In this document: positions 48,401 through 58,267 of the stretch, piece by piece | How the letters are laid out: the number at the start of each line of letters is the position of its first letter | How positions within the stretch are numbered: the stretch's first letter is position 1 | Assembly: GCF_019059575.1 (NCBI RefSeq) | Contig: NW_024881857.1 | Span: 1-64,000 of the forward strand | Length of the DNA stretch: 64,000 bases | Source: Amphibalanus amphitrite | Lineage: Eukaryota; Arthropoda; Thecostraca; Balanomorpha; Balanidae | Direction of reading: 5' to 3' | Position numbers and translations under genes: made by a program | Notes under the pieces: generated by a model | What the model was told of the DNA's origin: nothing | The model's input: only the letters and a program-made list of their open reading frames with translations | The model's database searches: none

Positions 48401-49639
48401 TCAGGTCAATGTCGGGTTAAAAAAGGTCAAATTTCAAAGTTGATATTTTTGCATAAAATGGCATTGATTCTATGCAGCTCGTCACGGAAAGTCTAATGGT
48501 AGTCTTTGTTTTGCGCTACTTTGTCTTGAATTGCTAAAATTTGAGTTTGAAAATTTGACGTCATCAACTTTAAATTTTTTTTTGCTATAACTTGGCCAAA
48601 AAAGGTCCGATCAAAAATTTGGTATGTGAATAGAAGTTAGTAGGGGCTATCGTATATATTCCTTTTTTCGAGAATCGAAAAACTTTTGGGTTTTTTTGCC
48701 TATTATATTCAATTTTTTTTTTAATTTTAGTGTATGAAATGACTTTTGTTTAATTTTTTATATATGTGTATTTGAGTATGAAATGACCTTCCGACGAACC
48801 GTTGCATTTATACGCAGCGTGAACAGGGAGTTATTGTACATTATTGAACATTGTGGTTATTGTACAGTGAGTTAATTTTACAAACGCCCAGTCTTGTACG
48901 GGCTCACGCTCAAATATTTAAAACAAGGGCTCGTCCGGGATTTGAACCCGGGACCTCTCGCACCCGAAGCGAGAATCATACCCCTAGACCAACGAGCCGA
49001 TATTTGACCCCTTTTGGTCGTTTTGAGCGCCCAGTCGGCGTTACTTTCACTGACTAACCGTTCGCGTTCGATGCGACATAGGTGAAGCCAGCCACCGATT
49101 CACGCGAACAGTTGTTCCTTCTCTCACTTGAATTGTTCCACTTTACAACAGGGATCTTGTTGAATTTCATAATTGTCTCTTTCCCGCAGAGGTGCCGTCC
49201 TAGCAGTGTGGAGTACCTCACATGTGTCTCTTCCCCGCAGAGGTGCCGTCCTAGCAGTGTTGAGTACCTCACATGTGTCTCTTCCCCGCAGAGGTGCCGT
49301 CCTAGCAGTGTGGAGTACCTACCTCACGTGTGTCTCTTCCCCGCAGAGGTGCCGTCCTAGCAGTGTGGACTGTGGAGTACCTCACATGTGTCTTTTCCCC
49401 GCAGAGGTGCTGTGCTATCCCGCGAGGAGCGCCGCCGCCGCCGCCGCGCCACTCAGAAGTACCGGCTCGCGCACGCCACTCGCGAGCGTGTCCGAGTCGA
49501 GGCATTCAACACAGCCTTCTGCGAGCTTCGCAAGCTTCTCCCGACGCTGCCTCCGGACAAGAAGCTCTCAAAAATCGAGATTCTGAAACTTGCGGTGTGT
49601 TACATAGCTTATCTCAACCACGTGCTTGGAAGTGCGTAA
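45459..49639 (+). CDS. NHLH1: HEN/NHLH-type bHLH transcription factor, 2 coding exons
   Basis: Neuronal basic helix-loop-helix regulator (vertebrate NHLH1/2, fly HLH4C), nuclear, binding E-boxes as a dimer. Exons: 45459-45577 and 49405-49639, joined in phase 2 (codon TC|A), giving 117 residues. Exon 1 encodes an acidic N-terminus ([16 protein letters not shown]). Exon 2 gives [17 protein letters not shown], the basic region [13 protein letters not shown], helix 1 with [20 protein letters not shown] and helix 2 with [13 protein letters not shown], ending four residues later as in the family. The match to HEN proteins is near perfect from residue 44 on. The ATG follows an acceptor-like CTGCAG at 45437-45442, so an upstream non-coding exon is likely. 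The intron of 3.8 kb holds a tRNA-Pro gene, repeats and, directly before exon 2, four extra copies of its splice acceptor. Confidence 0.92.
46480..46615. repeat. Dispersed repeat, inverted partner of 49950-50100
   Basis: The complementary strand reads CACTCTGGAGTGTGTTGGAA and GTTGCATCTTATTACGCATG, matching words in 49998-50075. One copy lies in the NHLH intron, one just beyond the gene. Confidence 0.7.
46983..47540. mobile_element. TTAA-type repeat copy D, truncated
   Basis: Starts TTAA then CCCGCGCACCGACGGGGG like copy B, continues into the common body without the 4-kb insertion, and stops abruptly at about 47540, where a CAGGGGCGCAGCC sequence begins. Confidence 0.75.
47546..48305. repeat. 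Degenerate ~20-bp tandem array based on GCGCCCTCCTGACC
   Basis: From a hAT-like end (CAGGGGCGCAGCC at 47546) onward, GCGCCCT words followed by CCTGAYCTGTCG-like words recur more than twenty times with much variation. No coding capacity. Confidence 0.75.
47643..47686. repeat. Perfect 19-bp-stem hairpin
   Basis: ACGAAATGATCGTGGAAGG, a 6-base loop, then the exact complement. Confidence 0.9.
48927..48998 (-). tRNA. tRNA-Pro (anticodon CGG)
   Basis: 72 bases on the minus strand. The acceptor stem GGCTCGT pairs with ACGAGCC, the discriminator base is C. The anticodon stem TCTCGC/GCGAGA closes the loop TTCGGGT (anticodon CGG). The T-arm contains GGGTTCAAATCCC with an intact B-box, and A-box bases TTGGTCTAGGGG are present. 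A TTTT terminator follows within ten bases. No intron. It lies in the intron of the NHLH-type gene, antisense to it. Confidence 0.95.
49175..49404 (+). repeat. Tandem array of 3' splice-site copies before bHLH exon 2
   Basis: The block with TCTCTTCCCCGCAG then AGGTGCCGTCC is present five times; predicted acceptor cuts fall before 49190, 49241, 49292, 49347 and 49405 (spacings 51, 51, 55, 58). Only the last leads into the bHLH coding sequence in the phase required by exon 1. Each copy has a polypyrimidine tract and a CAG. Confidence 0.92.
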
Positions 49640-49949
49640 AACGGCATCTCTGTATTATTGTTATCGTGAATCATTACCAAATGATACACGTTCATCATGA
49701 TTTATTCGCGGGGGAACTCGCCCATAGCGTGTTGAGTGTTACCTGTATGAATTATGTGTTCAGAAGCATTCTCTCACTCATAAGCTGCTGGCGATTATGT
49801 GAGCACAATCTTGATAATTACATCTAGGAAGATAAACTGAAACAACGGCAGTAAGCTATTTATATTGTGCAATAACGACGTGTTTTAATGCTGATGTTAA
49901 GTGTTCCCTTGCTCACACTTTGTTACCTGTAATCATATCTTACTCTGCA

Positions 49950-50100
49950 GTCTGCATCCTCACCGACACTTTCCTTTAAGATATTTCAGGCCCTTTTACA
50001 CTTTGGGAGTGTGTAGGAAAATTTTATGCTGCATAGATGACCATTATTGTTGCATCTTATTATGCATGCAACTTTCCTGTCGAATTGATGTTCATCTGAT
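49950..50100. repeat. Dispersed repeat, partner of 46480-46615
   Basis: See the shared words TTTTACACTTTGGGAGTGTG and GTTGCATCTTATTATGCATG; inverted relative to the other copy. Confidence 0.7.
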
Positions 50101-50745
50101 TATGTAGATGGTTGAAAGGATTTTGTTTGAGGACGTCTCCAGATTTATCTCGCAATTGACCTGTTTCAGCGCCGCACAGATAAGTGGAGGATCATATCAG
50201 TTGATATGGACAATGAACATGCATGCTGCGTTAGACAATTGATGTTTCCTGTAGAATATGTAAATACCGTTGCATGCGGATCACTATTTACCGATAATAC
50301 AACTGCGGACTGTACGATCGTTCATCGCTGTTTTGTGCGGCGAAGCCAAGACCGACGAACCGTCGGTCAGAGACGAGGGCCCCGGCCCCCGCGCAATATC
50401 AGTGGCCCAGATTTGTATGACCACTGACATTGGGCCTCCGCAGCTCTGTAATCTGTTGATGTCGAACCAGAGACGGAGACAGAGAGAGGGAGCTGGATCC
50501 ATAAAATGAGGTGAGAATTCCGGTTGTGAACGAGGAGAAACGGAAAGAAGCGGAACCGAGGTGTTGTAGGAAGGGAGACAGAACGGAGAGTCGCCGCTAC
50601 ATGCATTTTTTGGCACATGGACTTATTTTCGGGTCACTTAATTAGGTCACCAGGCCCCGTTCGATCATTCATTTCACTTCAGTGACTGCAAAAATCATGC
50701 CAAAGTGATGTTGAGATCCTTAATTATTCTGGATCCCTTTAAAGT

Positions 50746-51153
50746 TTAAAGGGACTATCCCACCTTCAAAAAAGTACCATTTAGGGTTCGGAAATGTTAC
50801 TCATGATATTGTGACGAATTCTGCAAGTTTTTACGCGTTTTCATTGTATACTTTTTGAGATATTGCGACTTTTATATTTCATCGTGACGTCATTTAGATC
50901 GGATCTGTGACGTAATGAAGGATTTACTTCATGTCAATGTGGGGGAAATTTGGCCGCAGCCCTGCTAGGTCTGCGGAGTCGACAGATTTTCGGTGACTCC
51001 GACTCCGACTCCGGCTCGGGTTTCTAAAATCAACTCCGACTCCGACTCCGACTCCGGTCACAACTGTCGACTCCGACCGACTCCGACTCCGACTCCGACT
51101 CCGACTCTGCAGCCCTGCTCAGAACTAATGCAAAGGTGGGACAGTCCCTTTAA
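50746..51153. mobile_element. TTAA-flanked MITE with nested CCGACT repeat element
   Basis: Outer ends TTAAAGGGACTATCCCACCT and AGGTGGGACAGTCCCTTTAA are inverted and meet at TTAA. Inside (about 50966-51117) is a second small element whose ends resemble AGGTCTGCGGAGTCG and CGACTCTGCAGCCC, filled with CCGACT hexamers. Confidence 0.75.
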
Positions 51154-52259
51154 ATGAGTCATTTTGATAAACAGAATCCAATAGATATAGATCAATATTC
51201 ATATGATCGAATCTCGGGACCATTTTCTCAGGTCTTTGCACATGTCTGGTACCTTTTACATAATATCAGCTTCAACATGCATCTCCGATCTCCATACGCA
51301 TTCAGTCTTGAGTTAAAGCTGATATTTCTAGTAAATCATTGGCTTTCCCGGTTTCATGTCTGTAAGACATAGCTCAAACAGCTATTTTGAGGGAAACATC
51401 ACCATACATATAGCATTTCATAACGATTTAGCCAGTAGGAGTGGCTGTTTCAGATTATTTTGCTTAGATACTTCGGTACTCTCGCCATCTGAAAATGATC
51501 CATTATCCAAAGCCGTATAGCGGATGCCGGCTGCGTCTGTCCGGCGCGACCGTCTGCCTTCGGCTCGGGCCTCGGGGATCCCGGGGCCGCGCCGGGCCGT
51601 CGGGGCCGTCGCTGGCCGTCGGCCCTCCGCCGAGCTCCCCGGTCCCTCGAGAGCCGGTCAGCGCGTCAACGGCCAGCCCCAGCCGGACTAATCCACCAGA
51701 AAAATAGCCCTGTAATCCGGGGAAAATTACCCGAGAAATCAGTTTACACTGGACACGATTCGATTAGGCCTGGAGGAGTTGGCTGACCAGATGGGTCGCC
51801 GACCGGGACGCGGGAACAGGATTCCCGGAGCGAGCGATGGCCCGGAAGGATTCGGATTTCAGGATGGGGCGTCAGCTTTCGGCTATTGTCATCGAAATGA
51901 GAGGATGAGAAACGGGCAAAGTGGCTTCCTGCGGGGAACAGAGAGCACCCATGGAACTTTTTCAAAAAGCGAAACATTCAAAGCCAGAGCTCCAAAGTGA
52001 ATGATTTACTTTGAAACATTGTATACATATTGCAAGTGCCGTGGGTGTCTGTACTGCACTGGCATTGTGCATTTGTACCTGTAACAGCATTCGCTCTTGA
52101 CGCATCATGTCAACTCACAAAGAGACTGGTCGTTATCGGCCGTGAATACATACGATGTTGTGAATCTAACAAAAAAATAAGCTGTTTCACGTATATTTTT
52201 ATAGTTTTTTTTTCAGTATCTTGGGACCTCGCACTATACCTTATTCAATTCGGTTCGCT
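51154..52259. other. Intergenic stretch, no gene seen
   Basis: Includes a GC-rich patch at 51525-51670 whose open frame has no domain. Nothing else stands out. Confidence 0.4.
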
Positions 52260-52740
52260 GTGCCTTTTAACCGCGCGGTGCCGGACAGGACGTCTGTCGG
52301 TCTCGCTCGGTCACCATCGGTCTCGCATCGCCCCGGCGCCGTCGGGAGGCGCTCCACGCCGGGTCCGCGCTCTGTTGTGGGCCTCGCCAGCCGTGTCGGC
52401 TTTGTTGAGCGTGATTAACAGGACGGCGCCCGGCTCCGCCCAGCAAAGCCGCCGCCGTCGCCGCCCACCGACGCGACGGCACCGACGCTGCCGCCGCCCC
52501 AATTGAAATGCGGCAAATGTGGCTCATTTCTCGCGGGCGCAGGTGGCCGCCGATCCGTTGCTTACAGCCTAATTGGATATGGCGCGCGCCCGGCTCCCGC
52601 GGGACCGGCGGCCGGGCGGGCGCGCCGCCGCCGCCGCTGTAAAACAATTTCCATATAGTTAAAGCGCTGATGGTCGATCCGGGGCAACTCGGGGATCATC
52701 AGATTGAAAACAATCGAATTAATTCGGATGGAGCCACTGC
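52260..52740. promoter_or_regulatory. GC-rich island with homeodomain-core motifs
   Basis: Very GC-rich runs of CCGCCG alternate with TAATTG/CAATTG cores (about 52499, 52571, 52715) and an E-box CAGGTGG (52542). It could be a promoter or enhancer related to the neighbouring neural bHLH gene. Long frames here are composition artefacts. Confidence 0.25.
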
Positions 52741-53365
52741 CTGTAGGCGCGCTCTGATAGATCGTCGAGAGCGGCATGACGAAGCGGCGAGGGGTGACAG
52801 CGTTTTTCGCCGATAAATTACTCGTTCGGGCCGGGAACCACGATGTTCATTGTGAGCTCCGTATGGGTTTGATGATAATCTGTTGGTAAGGGCACCACAA
52901 ATAGGATAAAATGAGGCCCACAGGACAAGGCGGGTGCTAGGTGACATTCCGACTGAATATGGTTGAATGGGATCTATTTGTGGAATAGCTTTATCACTCA
53001 CATAAAATGTATAGAATATTGTTCTAAAAATCAACCGAAAATCGCAGACTGTGGTTATTTCTAGACCTCACAGTTGCCCAAAAGTTTCACCAATGGTATA
53101 CCACGTGAAAAAAAATAGCGTCTTTCGCGAAACTCATTTAGGCTGGCTAATATCTTTCTTCAAATCAGCAGTTTTTTGCGCGGCTAGCGAAACTAGTGAG
53201 CGATCAAAATAATCACAGCTGGCGATTTTTTTCTACGCTGGTCTCTGGTCATTGACCAGGAAAATGTTATATAAAGAAACTATGGCTATTGGTCATCTTA
53301 TTCGTTCCGGCTACCCTTCTGCATACATAAGCCGCATTTAGCCGAGACCTCATTGCTATAGTTAG

Positions 53366-53563
53366 TGTTATGGGTTCGATATTGCTTCGTACTGACGGTA
53401 AATTTGTTAGAAATTATCATTCACACATGTTCCACTTTCTATTTCAAAATCATCGTTTTTCACTAGCTGTCACAGCAGCTCTTTGTTCGTTTTTACAGGT
53501 GCTCGTGTTTATCCGCGGGCTAATCCTCATTAAAGTCCTTCATTAGACAGATTATCTACAACA
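53366..53563 (-). repeat. 3' LTR of retrotransposon 2
   Basis: 198 bases; same sequence as 59116-59313. Confidence 0.95.
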
Positions 53564-53575
53564 ATATCCCCCACA
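53564..53575 (-). other. Polypurine tract of retrotransposon 2
   Basis: On the minus strand TGTGGGGGATAT abuts the LTR. It is purine-rich but interrupted, so the exact primer is uncertain. Confidence 0.5.
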
Positions 53576-53845
53576 GACAAAGTTTCCGCCCCCGGAAACC
53601 GATCAACCTCTGCATGGCCCGCGGACATTGATGCACCAAGTAAGACGGTACACTTTAACACTCTACTCATATGTACATTCATACATGAGCAATGAACACT
53701 TCAAACCATAGGCATTACCTATGAACACAAAATGTACACGCCACTTCTGTCATACATCACCACTTAAAACAGGATGGATATTACGTTTCACATAGCAATA
53801 CCTTATCCACTTCAAGCCGCATCATCTCATATGAGCTCTTCATGA

Positions 53846-56800
53846 CTAGTGGTACCTAATGGGGTGTCTGACAGTTCGACCCGCTTTCGTGATTATCGAC
53901 TTTGGCACATTTGGAGTCGCCTGAGTGACCAGGTCCTGCTGCACAGAGGACTTGTCTTGCCGCGGCTTTTTGCCGCCATGTGGCCTTACGTGTTTGTCAG
54001 CTGACTGGGGATCATGCCTCCTGGGTGCTAATGCTCGGTCTCGGTTCTGTGGGACTGGGCCGAACTGATGAGGCGATGAGCGTTGACTGCGTCGCCAAAT
54101 GCGAGTGGGGTAAACAGGGGCCCCAGTGGGTGAGTTTCCCGTGCTTGGGTGATACGGTTTTAAGCGGTTGTGGTGGACCGTCATTTCCGTCGTCTCTCCT
54201 TCACAGGCTATGAGATATGTCCAGTTTCGACGTTTCGCTATCACGCGGTAGGGTCCCTTCCAGCGAGGGGACAACTTTCTCACGTCTCCACCCTGTACCG
54301 CATTTTGTCTGAGCCAGACGCGGCTGCCCGGCTCATAGTTATGTTCCACTATGCGCGCATCATGCCTGATTTTGCTCTTGTTATGAGCCGCTGTACTAGC
54401 AGAGTGTATCTGCTGATCGGTGCGTTTGAGGGTGCGCTGTAAACCAGCCAGGTACTGGAAGGTGTCACGGGGCACCTTCATGTCCACCAGCTCGCTTTGA
54501 CCGTTGGAGACAGAGCTATACTTCAGTGAAGCCGGTAGTGGCGCAGGACGCCCAAACACGCACTCATATGGCGACAGGCCTGTGGCCGCACTAGTGTTGG
54601 CGTTAAAAGCCAGCACGGCGCCGCTCAGGTAACGGGGCCAATGACGGTGCTCTGCGGCGGCGAGTTTAGCCAGTGTGTCGATGAGGAAACGGTGGCTACG
54701 CTCACAGTAGGCGTTCCCTTGAGGATGATATGCTGTCGTCGTGCTCTGTTTGATTCCAAGATTGTTGTAGAACATCTTTGCTACGTTTCCAACCAGGTTT
54801 CTGCCCTGATCGGAGTGAATTGATTTAGGCACACCAAACTGACCTACGATACGGTCCATCAGTGTCTGGACTATCTCGGATGCTTCCTGTGTTTTAAGTG
54901 GGAAAGCCCATACAAATCGAGTGAATGCATCGATGCACGTCAGAATATACCTGTAACCTTCCGGCTCACTGGTGGGGAGCCCAGATATGATATCGATGTC
55001 AAGCCTGTCAAGGAACTCAGACGCCTGCAGTGACCCCAATGGGGCCTTCGGTGGGTGAGGAGGATCTTTGCGGCGAGCACAGACCTCGCACTGTTGGCAG
55101 AACGCTTTCACATCAGTCTGCATTCTCGGCCAGTAGAACTGCCGGCGAAGTGCACTCTCCAATTTTGCCGCCCCCTGGTGTCCCCCTCCTAGTCCACTGT
55201 GATGGTCATTCATCAGGCTCCTTCTCAAATGTTGGGGCACCACTATCTGGAGACATGATGGGGCTCCTTTGTAGGGCTGGACTCGCCTGTACAACACGGG
55301 CGTATCGCCTGTGACTACTAATCGGTTCCACTCTCGTAGCAGCTGAGCGGCGTGCTCTGTGTTCACCTCGCTTGGGTGGGGTTTTCGACGCAGCTGTATC
55401 CAATGAACGATCTCTCTGATTCCAGCATCATTGAGCTGCTCTTTCTGAAAATCTCTCAGCTCGATGGGATTGATACTTATCAATGACTTTGGCCCAGTTA
55501 CGACTGCAGCTGCTGCAGCTCTATCGGGCTGGCCAGATGCAGACGTACCAGTGGACTCGATGCTATCGATGTGCGTCTCTTTGGTAATCTGATCAGTGGC
55601 CGAGTCTGTCTGTGGTTCTGACGCAGTTGGAGACTGAGGATGCTGGCCTGCATCTGCCGAGTGGATTCTGCTGGCGGGCAGTGACAGAGCGGAACTCGTC
55701 TGTGCCATGTTGGACACTGCGCTTGGTTCTGGACTCGCCTGCTCAGTATCCCTTCTAGGAGAGAGCGCCATAGGAAGCTCTGCCTCTGGGGCCTCAGGAA
55801 TCGGAACACAGACCCACCGGTACCGCTGCTCCTGAGCGGTCACTGGATGTGGATATCGAGATAGTGCGTCTGCGTTGCTGTGGAGACTACCACGCCGGTG
55901 CACGATATCAAACTCTAGCTCGGATAGCTGAAGCAGCCAGCGAGCCAGCTGCCCTGTCGGGTCTTTCATATTAAAGAGCCACTGCAAAGCCGAATGATCA
56001 GAACGCAGGAGGAAGCGTCGTCCGACCAGATATTGTCTGAAGTGCGTAGTACCCCAGACCACTGCCAGAAGCTCGCGCTTGGTGACGCTGTACTGACGCT
56101 CAGCTTTGGTAAGAACCCTGCTGGCATACCCGACTACCTTGTCACCCTGCATGAGACAGCCTCCCACGGCCGCACCGCTTGCATCTACATCGAGCACGAA
56201 CTGAGGTGCCTCCTCGCTGAATACCGGCAGTGCTAACACTGGCGGTGAGGCCAGTGCTGCTTTCAGACGATCAAAAGCACTCTGTTCCTCCGGTCCCCAG
56301 TGGAAAGGGCGATGCTTCTCGGTCAGCTTTGTTAGGGGTTTGGCTAAAACTGCATAACCTCGAATATGGCGGCGCAGGTAGCCTGCTAGACCTAAGAACA
56401 CGCGAACCTGCTTGGCATTAACCGGGACAGGCCAGTTCTGGATGGTTGTGATCTTTTCCGGGTCACACTGCACGCCTGCCGCACTGACGGTGAAGCCGAG
56501 GAAGCTTACCTCCCTTTTGCAGAGCTGCAGCTTCTTCAACGAGACAGTTAAGCCCGACTTTTGCAGCGCAGCTAAAACTGCCTCCAAATTGGTGCGCATC
56601 TCGTCCAGAGTTTTGGAAATCACCATTACGTCATCAAAGTATTGGATGACTGTCTCTGGGGGAACGTCGGCGAGGACTAGCCGAAGAGCACGATTGAATG
56701 AGTGTGGGATACCCTGTATCCCGTACGGAGCAGTAGTGTAACGGAATAGGCCAAACTCCGTTGCGATAGTTGTTTTGGCTCTATCTTCTTCTGCTACTGG

Positions 56801-58267
56801 GAGCTGATGGTACGCGCTTTTGAGATCTACCGATGTGAAATAGACGGCTCCGCTTAACTTCTGTAGGCATGTGTCTATCCTGGGTATGACCTGGACGGAG
56901 GGGGTGGTGATGCGATTGAGACGACGGAAATCTCCACATATTCGGACCGGACCGCCGTTGGCCCGTTTCACCAGCACCAAGGGAAACGCCCATTCGGAGT
57001 CCGGGACGGGCTCCAGCACTCCCTGTTCCACCATTTCCTCTATTTGTGATTTGACTTCCCCTGAGAGGTGGGCTGGTATGGGACGTGGGCCCTGAAACAC
57101 GGGCGGGTGGGTTCCAGTGGGTATTTTGTGCTCCGCGACATCAGTGCGGCCCAGTCCTGCAAATACCTGCCTGTATTTATGGAGCAGGGCCAAAAACTCG
57201 GAACGTGTCGGCTCCTCCAGGTGTGCCACAGCCTGATCGGGACAGAATTCTGTTTCAGTTTCAGGCACCTCACTGAACGAGAACTCATCTAAGGATTCGA
57301 AATTGGCGATCTTGGTACCTTCGTAGAGGGTGATGGGGTTGTCTGAAAGGTTGCCGAGTCTGACTGGTACGGTACTATCGTGCACAGTTACCGCCAAACG
57401 GGCTACACACAGCTCGGTTTTGTTAATGAACTCCCCGTCCCCTTCCACCAGACCTGTCAGTCCCAGGTCACCATCAGGCATCCCCTTACAGCCTAGTGAG
57501 TGGGCCAGCTCCTTAGCTCGGCTACATTCAGCTAGAGACACGGTAGCGGGCAAAATAATTTCACTGTTGGCTGGCACAGCGATTGTGCGGGCGATCAGCA
57601 CGGCTCCCGTGCGGTGCCCCACTTTTTGCACCGGATCACCCTGTGCTGCGCCAGTCGCATGCATTGGTAGCTCCTGCCCTAATACCCACATTTCCCCGTT
57701 GGATATGTCCATCACTGCTTTCGAGGCCGTAAGCACATCTGCCCCCAACAAGCATGGTTCACACAAGGTGGCGGCCACGTAGACGCAGGTAAGTTGTCGA
57801 AAGGGTCCAAGCTGCAGATCTACATACGCACATCCCATTATCCCGGAATATTGTTCGTTGTTCGCTAATTTCACCGGGTGGGATACCGGCCGGATGGGTG
57901 TGACGTCACTCAAAATGTCACGCCGAACCACCGTGTGGTCGGCTCCAGTGTCGCACAGAGAATTAACACTCTTGCCATTTATAAACAACTGGACGTACCG
58001 ACCTGGCGTGTGTCTCCTCACCACCGGCGCCGCGTCGGCCGTCACTGCTGTGCTCGTCACTCCCGGAGCTGTTGCGTCTGCTGCTGCGGCTCTACCAGCT
58101 GCTGATGTGGCATCTGTGGCGGTAGAGATTCCTCCAGCCGCGGCGATGGGACAGGTCGTCCCCTGTCGGTCCACGCTTGCAGTACCGCCGCGCCCGTGCT
58201 GTAGTCGTTCGGAACCGGCAGCGGCGGTGGTAATGACTGCACTGGTGCCTGTTTCTCGGCTGTCCAC
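53846..58267 (-). CDS. pol: Pol polyprotein of retrotransposon 2, intact
   Basis: A 1473-residue frame, overlapping gag by about 210 bases in the -1 frame. It opens with GTG, but the same frame is open up to the slippery heptamer at 58336-58342, so translation is expected by frameshifting. Domains in order: aspartic protease with LCDTGADHTVV near residue 107; reverse transcriptase with VDLKSAYHQLPV and YFDDVMVIS; RNase H starting at LDVDASGAAVGG; a proline/serine/threonine-rich spacer; integrase with the H-H-C-C zinc region ending CQQCEVC, the core with LDIDIISGLP, HSDQGRNL and HPQGNAYCERSH; and a GPY/F-type module (RWKGPYRVIAK). The C-terminal tail is basic. No stop or frameshift is seen. 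Confidence 0.95.
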   Translation of the reverse strand: MDSRETGTSAVITTAAAGSERLQHGRGGTASVDRQGTTCPIAAAGGISTATDATSAAGRAAAADATAPGVTSTAVTADAAPVVRRHTPGRYVQLFINGKSVNSLCDTGADHTVVRRDILSDVTPIRPVSHPVKLANNEQYSGIMGCAYVDLQLGPFRQLTCVYVAATLCEPCLLGADVLTASKAVMDISNGEMWVLGQELPMHATGAAQGDPVQKVGHRTGAVLIARTIAVPANSEIILPATVSLAECSRAKELAHSLGCKGMPDGDLGLTGLVEGDGEFINKTELCVARLAVTVHDSTVPVRLGNLSDNPITLYEGTKIANFESLDEFSFSEVPETETEFCPDQAVAHLEEPTRSEFLALLHKYRQVFAGLGRTDVAEHKIPTGTHPPVFQGPRPIPAHLSGEVKSQIEEMVEQGVLEPVPDSEWAFPLVLVKRANGGPVRICGDFRRLNRITTPSVQVIPRIDTCLQKLSGAVYFTSVDLKSAYHQLPVAEEDRAKTTIATEFGLFRYTTAPYGIQGIPHSFNRALRLVLADVPPETVIQYFDDVMVISKTLDEMRTNLEAVLAALQKSGLTVSLKKLQLCKREVSFLGFTVSAAGVQCDPEKITTIQNWPVPVNAKQVRVFLGLAGYLRRHIRGYAVLAKPLTKLTEKHRPFHWGPEEQSAFDRLKAALASPPVLALPVFSEEAPQFVLDVDASGAAVGGCLMQGDKVVGYASRVLTKAERQYSVTKRELLAVVWGTTHFRQYLVGRRFLLRSDHSALQWLFNMKDPTGQLARWLLQLSELEFDIVHRRGSLHSNADALSRYPHPVTAQEQRYRWVCVPIPEAPEAELPMALSPRRDTEQASPEPSAVSNMAQTSSALSLPASRIHSADAGQHPQSPTASEPQTDSATDQITKETHIDSIESTGTSASGQPDRAAAAAVVTGPKSLISINPIELRDFQKEQLNDAGIREIVHWIQLRRKPHPSEVNTEHAAQLLREWNRLVVTGDTPVLYRRVQPYKGAPSCLQIVVPQHLRRSLMNDHHSGLGGGHQGAAKLESALRRQFYWPRMQTDVKAFCQQCEVCARRKDPPHPPKAPLGSLQASEFLDRLDIDIISGLPTSEPEGYRYILTCIDAFTRFVWAFPLKTQEASEIVQTLMDRIVGQFGVPKSIHSDQGRNLVGNVAKMFYNNLGIKQSTTTAYHPQGNAYCERSHRFLIDTLAKLAAAEHRHWPRYLSGAVLAFNANTSAATGLSPYECVFGRPAPLPASLKYSSVSNGQSELVDMKVPRDTFQYLAGLQRTLKRTDQQIHSASTAAHNKSKIRHDARIVEHNYEPGSRVWLRQNAVQGGDVRKLSPRWKGPYRVIAKRRNWTYLIACEGETTEMTVHHNRLKPYHPSTGNSPTGAPVYPTRIWRRSQRSSPHQFGPVPQNRDRALAPRRHDPQSADKHVRPHGGKKPRQDKSSVQQDLVTQATPNVPKSIITKAGRTVRHPIRYH

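Noticed and set aside
52030-52647. Arginine-rich frames in the GC island after the bHLH gene
   Set aside because: No domain, several overlapping frames on both strands, explained by CCG-rich composition.
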